Below, one piece after another: positions 17,751-29,324 of a stretch of 64,000 nucleotides of DNA; the stretch's first letter is position 1; the number at the start of each line of letters is the position of its first letter. The DNA is from Rhodopseudomonas palustris (GTDB lineage: Bacteria; Pseudomonadota; Alphaproteobacteria; Rhizobiales; Xanthobacteraceae). A model generated the notes under the pieces. The model was not told the DNA's origin and did no database searches. It worked only from the letters and a program-made list of their open reading frames with translations. Both the position numbers and the translations under genes were made by a program. The DNA is taken from NCBI RefSeq assembly GCF_003031265.1, contig NZ_CP019966.1, positions 4,402,001-4,466,000 of the forward strand, given 5' to 3'.

Positions 17751-18872
17751 TTACTTGCCCCAAACGTCCCAGGAGACTTCCACCGCGAGGCGGAGCTTGT
17801 CCCACTGCTCCTGCTCGGACAGGATGTTGCCCTCTTCGGTCGAGGCAAAGCCGCATTGCGGCGACAGCGCGAGCTGGTCGAGCGGCACGAATTTCGACGC
17901 CTCTTCGAGCCGGCGCTTGATCGCGTCCTTGCTCTCCAGTTCGCCGAATTTCGAGGTGATGACGCCGACCACCACGACCTTGTTGCCCTTGGGCAGGAAG
18001 CGCAGCGGCTCGAAGCCGCCGGCGCGCTCGGAGTCGTATTCCAGGAAATAGCCGTCGTAATTGATACCGCCGAGAAGCGTCTCCGCCACCGGTTCGTAGC
18101 CGCCCGAAGAGATCCAGGTCGAGCGGAAATTGCCACGGCAGACGTGGGTGGTGATCACCATGTCGGCCGGTCGATCGGCGATCGCGTAGTTGATCACCCG
18201 CGCATAGATCTGCTGCAGATTGTCCGGATTGTCGCCGCGGGCACGTGCCTTCTGCAATTCGTCCTGAGAGCACAGATACGCCCACACGGTGTCGTCGAAT
18301 TGCAGATAGCGGCAGCCGGCGTCGTAGAACGCTTTCACGGCCTTGCGATAGGTCTTGGCGAGATCCTGGAAGAAGCCATCGAGATCCGGATAAACCTCGC
18401 TGGAGATCGCCTTGCGGCCGCCGCGGAAATGCAGCACGGCCGGCGACGGAATGGTCATCTTCGGCGTCACATGCGCGATGTCGGCGTGCTTCTTGAGGAA
18501 GCGGAAGTGATCGAGCATCGGATGGTCGTCGGGGAAGTCGAGCTTGCCGATGACGCGGATCGAATCGTTGCGGGTCTGCACGCCGGCGAACTGAATGCCG
18601 GTGTCGGGATGGTAGAGCTCGCAGCCGGTGAGATGGCTCAAGAAGTCGAAGTGCCACCATGAGCGGCGGAACTCGCCGTCGGTCGCGAGCTTCAGCCCGA
18701 TCGCCGACTGCTTATGGACGACCTTCTCGATCTCCATGTCTTCGATCTCGCGCAGATTGGCGGCGGTGATCTCGCCCTTCTCCAGCTTGGCGCGGGCTTC
18801 CTTGATCTTCTGCGGCCGCAGCAGGCTGCCGACCTCGTCGGCTCGGAACGGTGGCTTTGTTCTTTGCGTCAT
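17751..18872 (-). CDS. MetE C-terminal-like cobalamin-independent methyltransferase
   Basis: This 373-residue protein resembles the catalytic C-terminal half of cobalamin-independent methionine synthase (the YxjG/YxjH class), without the MetE N-terminal half. It starts with 'FRADEVGSLLRP' and has 'ATDGEFRRSWWHFDF'. Expected zinc ligands are visible as His and Cys in 'THVCRGNFRS', a Glu in 'FLEYDSERAG', and Cys in 'SPQCGFASTEEGN'. It would move a methyl group to a thiol such as homocysteine from an unknown donor. It begins 15 bases after the end of livF of set B, on the same strand, so it looks like the last gene of that importer operon. ATG 18872 has GGGGAG five bases upstream. Confidence 0.85.
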   Translation of the reverse strand: MTQRTKPPFRADEVGSLLRPQKIKEARAKLEKGEITAANLREIEDMEIEKVVHKQSAIGLKLATDGEFRRSWWHFDFLSHLTGCELYHPDTGIQFAGVQTRNDSIRVIGKLDFPDDHPMLDHFRFLKKHADIAHVTPKMTIPSPAVLHFRGGRKAISSEVYPDLDGFFQDLAKTYRKAVKAFYDAGCRYLQFDDTVWAYLCSQDELQKARARGDNPDNLQQIYARVINYAIADRPADMVITTHVCRGNFRSTWISSGGYEPVAETLLGGINYDGYFLEYDSERAGGFEPLRFLPKGNKVVVVGVITSKFGELESKDAIKRRLEEASKFVPLDQLALSPQCGFASTEEGNILSEQEQWDKLRLAVEVSWDVWGK

Positions 18873-18887
18873 TGTCACTCCCCAAGG

Positions 18888-19604
<717 letters not shown>

Positions 19605-19642
19605 TGGCCAGCTCAGGCATTTCGAGCTCAGACGTTACGAGC

Positions 19643-20395
19643 TCAGACATGGGCATCCTCGCCGAGATAAACCGCCTTGACCTGCGGATCGTGCGCAACC
19701 TCTTCAGGCGTGCCTTCGGTCAGCAGCGCACCGGAGACCAGCACCGAGATGCGGTCGGCGAACGAAAACACCAGGTCCATGTCGTGCTCGATCAGCAGCA
19801 CCGTCACCTCGCGCGGCAGGCCGGCGACCGCGGCGAGAATGTCGTGGCGCTCGCTCTCCGGCACACCCGCGGCGGGCTCGTCGAGCAGCAGCACCCGCGG
19901 CTTGGTAGCGATCGCTACCGCGATCTCAAGCAGCCGCTGCTTGCCATACGGCAGTGTGCCGGTCGGCTCGTTCATCACGTCGAGCAGCTTGAAGCGCTCG
20001 AGGTTCTCGGCGATCTCGTCGTTGATATCGGCACGCGTGCCCATCCGCCGCCACCAGTCGCCGCCATGACCAGAGCGCTCCGACACGGCGAGCCCGATGG
20101 TCTCGAGCGGCGTCAGGTCGGCATAGAGCTGGTTGATCTGGAAGGTGCGCGACAGCCCGCGCAGCACCCTTTTGTGCACGGGCATTTGGGTGATGTCGTG
20201 GCCCTCGAGCAGGATGCGGCCGCCGTTGGGCTTGAGCACGCCGGTGAGCTGGTTGATCACCGTGGTCTTGCCGGCGCCGTTGGGGCCGATCAGGGCATGG
20301 CGCGCGCCGGCTTCGACATTGAGCGACAGGTTACGGGTGACGTTGAGCCCGCCGAAGTGCTTCTCCAGCCCGATGGTTTGCAGCGCCAGGGTCAT
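19643..20395 (-). CDS. livG: LivG-type ABC ATPase (set B)
   Basis: The product has 250 residues with Walker A 'GPNGAGKTT', 'GLSRTFQINQLYADLT', signature 'LPYGKQRLLEIAVAI', Walker B 'VLLLDEPAAGVP' and switch His in 'VLLIEHDMDLVF'. The signature begins LPYG rather than LSYG or LSGG, a conservative difference. The start ATG overlaps the livM stop by four bases, so the two are translationally coupled. Confidence 0.94.
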   Translation of the reverse strand: MTLALQTIGLEKHFGGLNVTRNLSLNVEAGARHALIGPNGAGKTTVINQLTGVLKPNGGRILLEGHDITQMPVHKRVLRGLSRTFQINQLYADLTPLETIGLAVSERSGHGGDWWRRMGTRADINDEIAENLERFKLLDVMNEPTGTLPYGKQRLLEIAVAIATKPRVLLLDEPAAGVPESERHDILAAVAGLPREVTVLLIEHDMDLVFSFADRISVLVSGALLTEGTPEEVAHDPQVKAVYLGEDAHV

Positions 20396-21420
20396 TTTGC
20401 GTCTCCCGCCGCGGGCTTGCCGCCCCGCACCGCGCGCACGATCGCACGTGGTAGGAACAGCACCCAGCGGTGCAGCCGCTCGCGGCCGATCAACACGATC
20501 ACCACCAGCACCAGGCCGATCCAGAACAGCCAGTATTGCGGCGTAAGGATCGAGAAGGTCTCCTGCAGCAGCTTGAACACCACCGCGCCGATCAGTCCGC
20601 CATACAGATAACCTGTGCCGCCGAGCACCAGCACCAGGATCAGATCAGCCGAACGCTCGAACGAGAACACGTCGAGCGAGGCGAGCTGGGTGGTCTGGGT
20701 AAACAGCGCGCCGGCGATCCCCGCATAGAACGCCGCGAAGGTGTAGATCGCGACCAGCCGGGCGTTGACCGGGATGCCTACCGCCGAGGCGCGCAGCGGG
20801 TTGTTGCGGATCGCGCGCAGCGACAGGCCGAATGGCGAATGCACCACCCGGCGCGCCAGCAGGAACAGCACCAGCAGCACCGCAACGGTGTACCAGAATC
20901 CGACCTTGCCGAAGATGTCGAACTCGAAGATGCCGAGCAGCGGCTGCATCACGATCCCCTGCAGGCCGTCGGTGCCGCCGGTGATGTTGGAGAACCGCTC
21001 CGCCAGCGCTTCGAGCAGCAGCGCAATGCCGAGCGTCACCATCAGCCGGGTGAGATCAACGCCACGAATAACCAGGAAGCTAGTGGCGAAGCCGAGCACA
21101 GCGGCGACGAGACCTGCGACCAGCAGCGCCAGCACCGGTTCGCCGACGATGCCGTGCAGCGCCAGCAGGCCAGCGCTATAGGCGCCTACGCCGAAGAATG
21201 CGGCGTGGCCGAGCGAGACGATGCCGGCATAGCCAAGGATCAGATCCAGCGACAGTGCGAACAGGCCGAGCCGCACGATCTCGGTCATGATCAGATAGCG
21301 CGACGGAAACAGCAGGCCGCAGCCGATCAGCAAGGCCCAGAACGCGAACTCGGCCCAGTGCCATCGCGCGGTGCGGCGGGCGTGGAAGCCGACGTTTTCG
21401 GGAGGAGTCGACATGCTCAT
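20392..21420 (-). CDS. livM: LivM-type ABC permease (set B)
   Basis: This 342-residue membrane protein has about ten hydrophobic segments. The LivM pattern is 'LDLILGYAGIVSLGHAAFFG', and the coupling region is 'VLGGTGYLYGGLIGAVVF'. A hydrophilic ~20-residue N-terminus precedes the first helix. Its ATG shares one base with the livH stop (TGATG). It forms the channel with the LivH encoded immediately upstream. Confidence 0.93.
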   Translation of the reverse strand: MSMSTPPENVGFHARRTARWHWAEFAFWALLIGCGLLFPSRYLIMTEIVRLGLFALSLDLILGYAGIVSLGHAAFFGVGAYSAGLLALHGIVGEPVLALLVAGLVAAVLGFATSFLVIRGVDLTRLMVTLGIALLLEALAERFSNITGGTDGLQGIVMQPLLGIFEFDIFGKVGFWYTVAVLLVLFLLARRVVHSPFGLSLRAIRNNPLRASAVGIPVNARLVAIYTFAAFYAGIAGALFTQTTQLASLDVFSFERSADLILVLVLGGTGYLYGGLIGAVVFKLLQETFSILTPQYWLFWIGLVLVVIVLIGRERLHRWVLFLPRAIVRAVRGGKPAAGDAK

Positions 21421-22286
21421 CAGCGCGCCGCGGTGCGGCCGAACAGGCCATTGGGACGCCAGATCAGGATCACGATCATGATGGTGTAGATCACGAACGG
21501 CCCGAGCTTTGGCAGATAGTATTTGCCGGCGACGTCGCCGATGCCGAGCAGCAGCGAGGCGAGGAACGGCCCGGTGATCGAAGAGGAGCCGCCGACGGTG
21601 ACGACGATCAGGAAGTAGATCATGAACTTCAGCGGGAAATACGGATCGAGCCCGAGGATCTCGGCGCTGAGCGCACCGCCGAAGCCGGCCAGCCCGCAGC
21701 CGAACGCAAAGGTCAGCGCGAACACCTGCGGCACGTTGATGCCGAGGCCGGATGCGACGCGCGGATCATCGACCGCCGCACGCAGCCGGCTGCCGAACCG
21801 CGTCTTCGCCAGGGTCAGTTGCAGGCCGACGGTCAGAAGGCCGCAGATCACGATGATCATCAGCCGGTAGCGGCCGATGCCGACGCCGAACAGGTCGATC
21901 TGCCCCTGCAGCGCCTCCGGCAGCTGCATGAAGACCCGTGACGAGCCCATGATGTAGTCGACTGCGGCGACCGACATAAACACCAGCCCGACGCTGAACA
22001 GCACCTGATCGAGATGAGTGCGGGCGTAGAGATGACGGTACAACAGCCGCTCCAGCACCGCGCCGATCGCGGCGCTAGCGAGGAAGGCGAGCGGCAGCGC
22101 GGCGAAGAACGGCCAGCCGGCGCGATTGACCAGCACTGCGCAGACATAGCCACCGGCCATCGCGAACGCACCGTGCGCGAGATTGACGAAATTCATCAGC
22201 CCCAGCGTCACAGCCAACCCGCATGCGAGCACGAACAGCAGCATGCCGTAAGCAACGCCGTCGAACAGGATGGTGAGCAGGGTCAT
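21420..22286 (-). CDS. livH: LivH-type ABC permease (set B)
   Basis: This 288-residue channel subunit has about eight hydrophobic segments. The signature region is 'TLGLMNFVNLAHGAFAMAGG', and the coupling region is 'TVGGSSSITGPFLASLLLG'. Length is standard. It is separated from the binding-protein gene by about 185 bases holding two palindromic repeats, the same layout as in sets A and C. That layout probably makes the binding protein more abundant than the membrane parts. Confidence 0.93.
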   Translation of the reverse strand: MTLLTILFDGVAYGMLLFVLACGLAVTLGLMNFVNLAHGAFAMAGGYVCAVLVNRAGWPFFAALPLAFLASAAIGAVLERLLYRHLYARTHLDQVLFSVGLVFMSVAAVDYIMGSSRVFMQLPEALQGQIDLFGVGIGRYRLMIIVICGLLTVGLQLTLAKTRFGSRLRAAVDDPRVASGLGINVPQVFALTFAFGCGLAGFGGALSAEILGLDPYFPLKFMIYFLIVVTVGGSSSITGPFLASLLLGIGDVAGKYYLPKLGPFVIYTIMIVILIWRPNGLFGRTAAR

Positions 22287-22310
22287 AAAAGGAACAATCA
22301 GTTCTCTGTC

Positions 22311-22408
22311 GTCATTCCGGGGCGCTCGCGCTAGCGAGCGAACCCGGAATCCAGAGGTTGTTGACCGATCGAGATTCCGGGTTCGCGCTTCGCGCGCCTC
22401 GGAATGAC
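22311..22408. repeat. palindromic repeat, 'GTCATTCCGGGGCG' type (third copy)
   Basis: GTCATTCCGGGGCGCTCGCG and CGCGCGCCTCGGAATGAC are complementary ends around AACCCGGAATC and GATTCCGGGTT. It lies between the set B binding protein and livH. Confidence 0.78.
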
Positions 22409-22423
22409 GCGTGGATGTTTCCA

Positions 22424-22452
22424 GTCATACCCGGCTTGTCCCGGCCATGACG
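22424..22452. repeat. palindromic repeat, 'GGCCGGG-CAAG-CCCGGCC' type
   Basis: GTCATACCCGGCTTGTCCCG followed by GCCATGACG gives a hairpin related to those at 6742 and 17696, but with a shorter perfect stem. Confidence 0.6.
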
Positions 22453-22471
22453 ACGGCTCGTCGCACCGCGA

Positions 22472-23650
22472 CTACTTCTTCGTCTTGCCCGGGTCCTTGA
22501 CCGCGTCGACCTTGTCGAACTCGACGTTGTAGAGCTCGCCGTCGACCTTCTCGACCTTGCGGATGTAGACGTTCTGGACGATGTCGCGAGTGTCGGGATC
22601 GATCGAGATCGGGCCGCGCGGGCTCTCCCAGGCCATGCCCTTCATCGCGGCGATCAGCGAGTCGCCGTCGGCCTTGCCGCCGGTCTTCTTCAGCGCTTCG
22701 TAGATCAGGTGGATGCCGTCGTAGCCGCCGACCGCCATGAAGCCCGGCCGTTGACCGAATTCCTTCTTGTAGGCGGCGACGAACGCCTTGTTCTTCTCCG
22801 ACGGATGCGCCGCCGAGTAGATGTGGGCGGTGACCACGCCGATCGCGGCATCGCCCATGCTGTTCAACAGGTCATCATCCATCACGTCACCGGGACCGAT
22901 TACCTTGATGCCCGACTTGTCGAGGCCGCGTTCGGCGAACTGCTTCATGAAGTTGCCGCCCTGCCCGGCCGGCACGAACACGAACATCGCATCCGGCTTT
23001 GAGTCCTTGGCGCGCTGCAGGAACGGGGCGAAATCCGGATTGGCGAGCGGCACCTTGACCTCTTCGACGATCTGGCCGCCGCCGGCTGTGAAGCGCTCTT
23101 TGAAGGCGGCCAGCGCGTCGTTGCCGGGCGCGTAGTCGGACGTCAGCGTCACCACCTTCTTGATGCCGTTCTTCACCGCCCAGTCGCCGATCACAGTCGA
23201 GGACTGCGGCAGCGTGAACGAGGTGCGGACGATGTAGGGGGAGCGCTCGGTGATGATCGAGGTGCCGGCCGCCATCACCACTTCGGGCACCTTCGCCTGG
23301 GTGGCGAGCGGCGCCGCGGCCAATGCGGCGGGGGTGATGCCGAAGCCGGCGATGACGTTGACCTTGTCGTTGACGATCAGTTCCTGTGCGAGCCGCTTGG
23401 TGTTGTCCGGCACCGCGGCGTCATCCTTCAGGATCACTTCGATTTTCTTGCCGGCGACGGTGTCGCCGTTCTGCTTGATGTAAAGCTTGACGGCGTTGTC
23501 GATCTGCTTGCCGGTCGACGCCTGGCCGCTGGTCATCGGCACGATCAGGCCGATTTTCACGGTGTCCTCCGCATGCGCCACCGCGATCGGCGCGGCGCCT
23601 GCCAGTGCGATGAAGGCTGCCTGCAACAGCGTTCGTCTGCCCATCCGCAT
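22472..23650 (-). CDS. branched-chain amino acid-type ABC transporter substrate-binding protein (set B)
   Basis: This 392-residue binding protein has a signal peptide: 'MRMGRRTLLQ', a hydrophobic core and cleavage after 'AVAHA-E'. The mature start is 'DTVKIGLIVPMTSGQASTGK', and 'KKIEVILKDDAAVPDNTKRL' follows. ATG 23650 has AAGGA seven bases upstream. Upstream in-frame sequence lacks a signal-like character, so the longer frame is not used. It is the first gene of the set B operon ending in the MetE-like enzyme. That downstream enzyme hints that the imported ligand is methylated, but this is inference only. Confidence 0.93.
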   Translation of the reverse strand: MRMGRRTLLQAAFIALAGAAPIAVAHAEDTVKIGLIVPMTSGQASTGKQIDNAVKLYIKQNGDTVAGKKIEVILKDDAAVPDNTKRLAQELIVNDKVNVIAGFGITPAALAAAPLATQAKVPEVVMAAGTSIITERSPYIVRTSFTLPQSSTVIGDWAVKNGIKKVVTLTSDYAPGNDALAAFKERFTAGGGQIVEEVKVPLANPDFAPFLQRAKDSKPDAMFVFVPAGQGGNFMKQFAERGLDKSGIKVIGPGDVMDDDLLNSMGDAAIGVVTAHIYSAAHPSEKNKAFVAAYKKEFGQRPGFMAVGGYDGIHLIYEALKKTGGKADGDSLIAAMKGMAWESPRGPISIDPDTRDIVQNVYIRKVEKVDGELYNVEFDKVDAVKDPGKTKK

Positions 23651-23990
23651 GAGTGTTTCCTTTTCCCTTGCCTCTTTGTCGAGGCTTATGGCCCATCCCA
23701 CCTTAGCCGACACGGCGTGACGCTGTCTCACGAAGCGCGCGATGGTCGGCGGGCGGAGCGTCAAGGCGCCGGATGATGTCACACCGGCCGACGACAACGA
23801 TGTTGCCGACGATCCGACGTCCACGGTTCCGACGCAGGCTTGGCCATATCATTGCCACGGAAACTGAAATGATGGTGCGATATCAGGTATGCTGTTATCC
23901 AATAGCGGTGCGGGTTTGGAACGTTCGTCGGAACGCGGTAGACAGCCGCACCGGCGCCTTCTGCCGGTGACGACGAAGCGAGATGTATCG
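23651..23990. other. divergent intergenic region
   Basis: It holds the promoters of the set B operon (minus) and the small lipoprotein (plus). Short frames here lack any recognisable protein. I see no clear operator. Confidence 0.45.
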
Positions 23991-24287
23991 ATGCGAGTTG
24001 GGATGGTTCGGGGACTGCGCTTGGCGTGCGCCGTGGTGATGCTGGGCGCGCTGACGGGCTGCGGCTCGATCAACAGCGCGCTCACCACCGGGATGGCGGA
24101 CTATGTGCCGCAGTGGGCCGGCGGACTGCCGGCTGACGCCCCGCCGCGCCCTGGTACCGCCAGGTACGACGCCTATATGAAGGAGCAGGAACGGCTCCGG
24201 AAAATGCCGGCGGCCGAGCGGGAAAAGCTCGAAGCGGCAAAGGCTGCCGAAGCCGGACAGCCGCCCGCGGGCGCGCCGGCCCGATAG
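23991..24287 (+). CDS. small lipoprotein
   Basis: This 98-residue product has a lipoprotein signal: 'MRVGMVRGLRLACAVVMLGA' is followed by the lipobox LTGC at residues ~22-25. The mature part begins 'CGSINSALTTGMADYVPQWA', has a Pro-rich stretch, then a charged helix 'ARYDAYMKEQERLRKMPAAE' and an Ala/Pro-rich end. It would be anchored in the outer or inner membrane. I do not recognise a family. It lies 55 bases before a DUF2939 gene and may be co-transcribed. Confidence 0.8.
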   Translation: MRVGMVRGLRLACAVVMLGALTGCGSINSALTTGMADYVPQWAGGLPADAPPRPGTARYDAYMKEQERLRKMPAAEREKLEAAKAAEAGQPPAGAPAR

Positions 24288-24342
24288 GACGAACGCCAGC
24301 GGTCGTCCTCGACTCCCGCGTCTCTCGGAGTTTTGGACCATC

Positions 24343-24930
24343 ATGCGCTGGTTCTTCGGCGGCCTCGCCGCGCTCATCATTCTGGTCATCGTCTATGTCG
24401 GCTCCGCAGTCGTCTCGCTCGGCGGCCTTGCCGACGCGGTGCGCAGCGGCGACGGCGCTGGCGTAATCGCCCGCACCGACGTCAAATCGCTAACGCAGTC
24501 ATTGGCCGACCAGATCGTCGCGGCCTATCTCGAACGGATCGGACAGACCCGCGAGATCCGTCCCTCCGAGCGCATGCTGGTGCGCGCCGCCGGCCTTGGC
24601 ATCGCCGACGCGATGATCGCCAAAATGCTGACGCCGGACCATCTGACGCAGTTGCTGAAGACCGGAAAGCTCGAAGGCGTCCAGGACCTGCCGCCGATCG
24701 CCGGCCTGCCTCAGCTCGGCACCATCGACACCAAGAACGTGCTGGCGACGCTCGGCCGGTTCCGTTTCGTCGAGCCGGTCGAATTCGCGGTGCGGATCAG
24801 CGACACCACCGATGCCGACAGCTACAGCGAAATCCGGCTGCACTTCGCCGGCTCGGGCTGGCAGCTCGCCGGCCTGGTGCTGCCGAGCCGCGTCGCCCGC
24901 GCGCTCGCCGCGACGCTGCCGGTGAAATAG
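24343..24930 (+). CDS. DUF2939 domain protein
   Basis: This 195-residue protein has one N-terminal membrane helix (~3-26, 'FFGGLAALIILVIVYVGSAV') and a soluble domain. The 'GLADAVRSGDGAGVIARTDV' segment directly after the helix, then 'LTQSLADQIVAAYLE', fits the DUF2939 pattern found in small proteobacterial membrane-anchored proteins. The C-terminal part is beta-rich, 'ADSYSEIRLHFAGSGWQLAG'. Function is unknown. The gene is convergent with purU, with only two bases between the stops. Confidence 0.75.
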   Translation: MRWFFGGLAALIILVIVYVGSAVVSLGGLADAVRSGDGAGVIARTDVKSLTQSLADQIVAAYLERIGQTREIRPSERMLVRAAGLGIADAMIAKMLTPDHLTQLLKTGKLEGVQDLPPIAGLPQLGTIDTKNVLATLGRFRFVEPVEFAVRISDTTDADSYSEIRLHFAGSGWQLAGLVLPSRVARALAATLPVK

Positions 24931-24932
24931 CC

Positions 24933-26773
<1,841 letters not shown>

Positions 26774-26842
26774 CGCACCAGGTCGTCAACACTCGGCCCA
26801 GCCGATCGCTTGGTTCCATTGCACGGAATTTGAACCGGAGGC

Positions 26843-26863
26843 GCCGTCCATCTTTTGGACGGC
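26843..26863 (+). terminator. hairpin between the HemD-like gene and liv set C
   Basis: GCCGTCCA and TGGACGGC form a perfect 8-base stem around a TCTTT loop, 70 bases after the HemD-like stop. It lacks a 3' T-run, so it is a weak terminator candidate or a structured element in the set C leader. Confidence 0.35.
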
Positions 26864-27015
26864 ATGATGCGTCGCTCGGCAACTAGCTACCGACCAATGA
26901 CGGAGCCGGTGTTTATTAACTAATCGTCAGCAAAGGGCGGTTGAAACGCACGACTGATCTGGGCTAACACCGAAACAACGATCTAACGAATAAAGTTTTC
27001 AGGGAGGACTGCTAA

Positions 27016-28248
27016 ATGCGTAAAGCTCTGCTTGCAGCCGTCGCTATCGCGCTGCCGATGTTCGGATCGGTTGCGATGGCGCAAGAGACCGTCAAGATCG
27101 GTTACATCGATCCGTTGTCCGGCGGCGGCGCCAGCGTCGGCGAAGGCGGCCTCAAGACCTTCCAATATCTCGCCGACGAACTCAACGCCAAGGGCGGCAT
27201 CCTCGGCAAGAAGGTCGAGATCGTTCCGCTCGACAACAAGACCAATCCGCAGGAAAGCCTGATCCAGGCGCAGAAGGCGATCGACGCCGGCGTGCGCTAC
27301 GTCACCCAGGGCAACGGCTCGTCGGTCGCCGGCGCGCTGTCCGACTTCCTCACCAAGTACAATGAGCGCAACCCCGGCAAGGAAGTTCTGTACTTCAATT
27401 ACGCCGCGGTCGATCCTGTGCTGACCAACGAGAAGTGCAGCTTCTGGCACTTCCGCTGGGACGCCAACTCCGACATCAAGATGGAAGCGCTCACCAACTA
27501 CATGAAGGACGTCCCGGCGATCAAAAAGGTCTATTTGATCAACCAGGATTACTCCTTCGGTCAGTCGGTGCGGACCCAGGCCCGGGCGATGCTGGCCAAG
27601 AAACGTCCGGACATCCAGATCGTCGGTGACGAACTGCATCCGCTGCTCAAGATCTCCGACTTCGCGCCCTACGTCGCCAAGATCAAGGCGTCCGGCGCCG
27701 ACACCGTCGTCACCGGCAACTGGGGCCAGGACATCGCGCTGCTGCTGAAGGCGGCCGCAGACGCCGGCCTCAAGGTGAGCTGGTACACCTACTACGCCGG
27801 CGGCGCCGGTGGCCCGACCGCGATCAAGCAGACCGGCCTCAACCATCAGGTGTTCCAGATCACCGAAGGCTTCGCCAACGTCGATCACAAGCCCTCACAG
27901 GACTTCGAAAAGGCGTTCCGCGCCAAGGTCGACCTCAGCCTGTGGTATCCGCGCGCCGTGAACGAGATGCGGATGTTCGCGGCCGCGGCCGAAAAGGCCA
28001 AGTCGCTGGATCCGGTGAAGGTCGCGCAGGCGCTCGAAGACATGAAGTTCGAAGTGCTGGACGGCGGCGAAGGCATCATGCGGAAGGACGACCACCAGTT
28101 CTTCCAGCCGATCTACATCTCGTCGTTCGGTGACATTCCGGCCGGCCAGTTCGATGAAGAAAAGACCGGCTGGGGCTGGAAGCAGGTCGCCAAGATCGAC
28201 ACTGCTCAGACCATGCTGCCGACCACCTGCAAGATGGACCGGCCGTAA
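27016..28248 (+). CDS. branched-chain amino acid-type ABC transporter substrate-binding protein (set C)
   Basis: The product has 410 residues. Its signal peptide is 'MRKALLAAVAIALPMFGSVA', cleaved after 'MA-Q'. The mature N-terminus 'TVKIGYIDPLSGGGASVGEG' and 'KKVEIVPLDNKTNPQESLIQ' are typical of this periplasmic fold. It is longer than the set A and B proteins and reads 'QDYSFGQSVRTQARAML' in the hinge region. ATG 27016 is preceded by AGGGAGGA. It heads livH, livM, livG and livF. The ligand is unknown; relatives in this bacterial group bind aromatic acids, fatty acids or amino acids. Confidence 0.93.
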   Translation: MRKALLAAVAIALPMFGSVAMAQETVKIGYIDPLSGGGASVGEGGLKTFQYLADELNAKGGILGKKVEIVPLDNKTNPQESLIQAQKAIDAGVRYVTQGNGSSVAGALSDFLTKYNERNPGKEVLYFNYAAVDPVLTNEKCSFWHFRWDANSDIKMEALTNYMKDVPAIKKVYLINQDYSFGQSVRTQARAMLAKKRPDIQIVGDELHPLLKISDFAPYVAKIKASGADTVVTGNWGQDIALLLKAAADAGLKVSWYTYYAGGAGGPTAIKQTGLNHQVFQITEGFANVDHKPSQDFEKAFRAKVDLSLWYPRAVNEMRMFAAAAEKAKSLDPVKVAQALEDMKFEVLDGGEGIMRKDDHQFFQPIYISSFGDIPAGQFDEEKTGWGWKQVAKIDTAQTMLPTTCKMDRP

Positions 28249-28258
28249 GCCTCACCCC

Positions 28259-28345
28259 GTCATGCCCGGCCTCGTGCCGGGCATTCACGCCTTCGGCGTG
28301 GACTCACAACAGACGTGGATGGCCGGGACAAGCCCGGCCATGACG
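28259..28345. repeat. paired palindromic repeats
   Basis: GTCATGCCCGGCCTCGTGCC with GGGCAT, then GGATGGCCGGGACAAGCCCG with GCCATGACG, form two hairpins whose outer ends are also complementary. It occupies the gap between the set C binding protein and livH. Confidence 0.72.
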
Positions 28346-28376
28346 ACCTCACATCGTCAGGCGGCCTAACCCCATC

Positions 28377-29324
28377 ATGCTCGAACTGATCGTCATTTCC
28401 ACCCTCAATGGCGTTCTGTACGGAATGCTGCTGTTCTTGATGGCGAGCGGGCTCACCGTCATCTTCAGCATGCTCGGCGTGCTGAACTTCGCTCATGCCA
28501 GCTTCTATATGCTCGGCGCTTTCTTCGGCTATCAGATCAGCCGCTGGACCGGGTTCTGGCCGGCGCTGCTGATCGCGCCGCTGCTCGCTGGCGCCATCGG
28601 CGCCGCGGTCGAACGTTTTGGCCTGCGCCGCGTCCACCGCAACGGCCATGTCGCCGAACTGCTGTTCACCTTCGGGCTCGCCTTCGCGATCGAGGAAGTG
28701 GTCTCGATCATCTGGGGCAAGGTCCCGGTCGACTACCGCACCCCGGCGCTGCTGGATTTCCCGGCTTTCACGATCTTCTCGACCAACTATCCCGCCTACA
28801 AGATGTTCATGCTGGCGGTGTCGGTGGTGATCTTCGTCGGCCTCCTGGTCGCGCTGAAAAAGACCCGGATCGGCCTGATCGTTCAGGCGGCGCTGACCCA
28901 TCCGCACATGGTCGCCCATCTCGGCCACAACGTCGAACGCATCTTCATGCTGGTGTTCGGCGTCGGCACCGCACTTGCCGCCGTTGCCGGCGTGATCGCC
29001 GGCCCGTCGCTGGTGACGCAGTCCAACATGGCGGCGTTGCTCGGTCCGATCCTGTTCGTCGTCGTCGTGGTCGGCGGCCTCGGATCGCTGCCCGGCGCGT
29101 TCATCGCCTCGCTGCTGATCGGGCTGCTGCAGACCTTTGCGGTGTCGATCAATGCCTCGCCCGCCTCGCTGTTCGGTCCGCTTGGTCCTGATCTCGCGGC
29201 CTCCTGGCTCAACGACATCTGGAACGTGACCATCGCTCAGATCGCACCGATCATGCCGTATCTGCTGCTCGTGCTCATCCTGATCTTCCGGCCGATGGGG
29301 CTGTTGGGAACCCGAGAAACATGA
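28377..29324 (+). CDS. livH: LivH-type ABC permease (set C)
   Basis: This 315-residue channel subunit has about eight hydrophobic segments. The signature is 'FSMLGVLNFAHASFYMLGAF', and the coupling region is 'VVVGGLGSLPGAFIASLLIG'. It is slightly longer than the other LivH proteins here because of a loop near the end ('INASPASLFGPLGPDLAASW'). The stop overlaps the livM ATG by four bases. Confidence 0.93.
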   Translation: MLELIVISTLNGVLYGMLLFLMASGLTVIFSMLGVLNFAHASFYMLGAFFGYQISRWTGFWPALLIAPLLAGAIGAAVERFGLRRVHRNGHVAELLFTFGLAFAIEEVVSIIWGKVPVDYRTPALLDFPAFTIFSTNYPAYKMFMLAVSVVIFVGLLVALKKTRIGLIVQAALTHPHMVAHLGHNVERIFMLVFGVGTALAAVAGVIAGPSLVTQSNMAALLGPILFVVVVVGGLGSLPGAFIASLLIGLLQTFAVSINASPASLFGPLGPDLAASWLNDIWNVTIAQIAPIMPYLLLVLILIFRPMGLLGTRET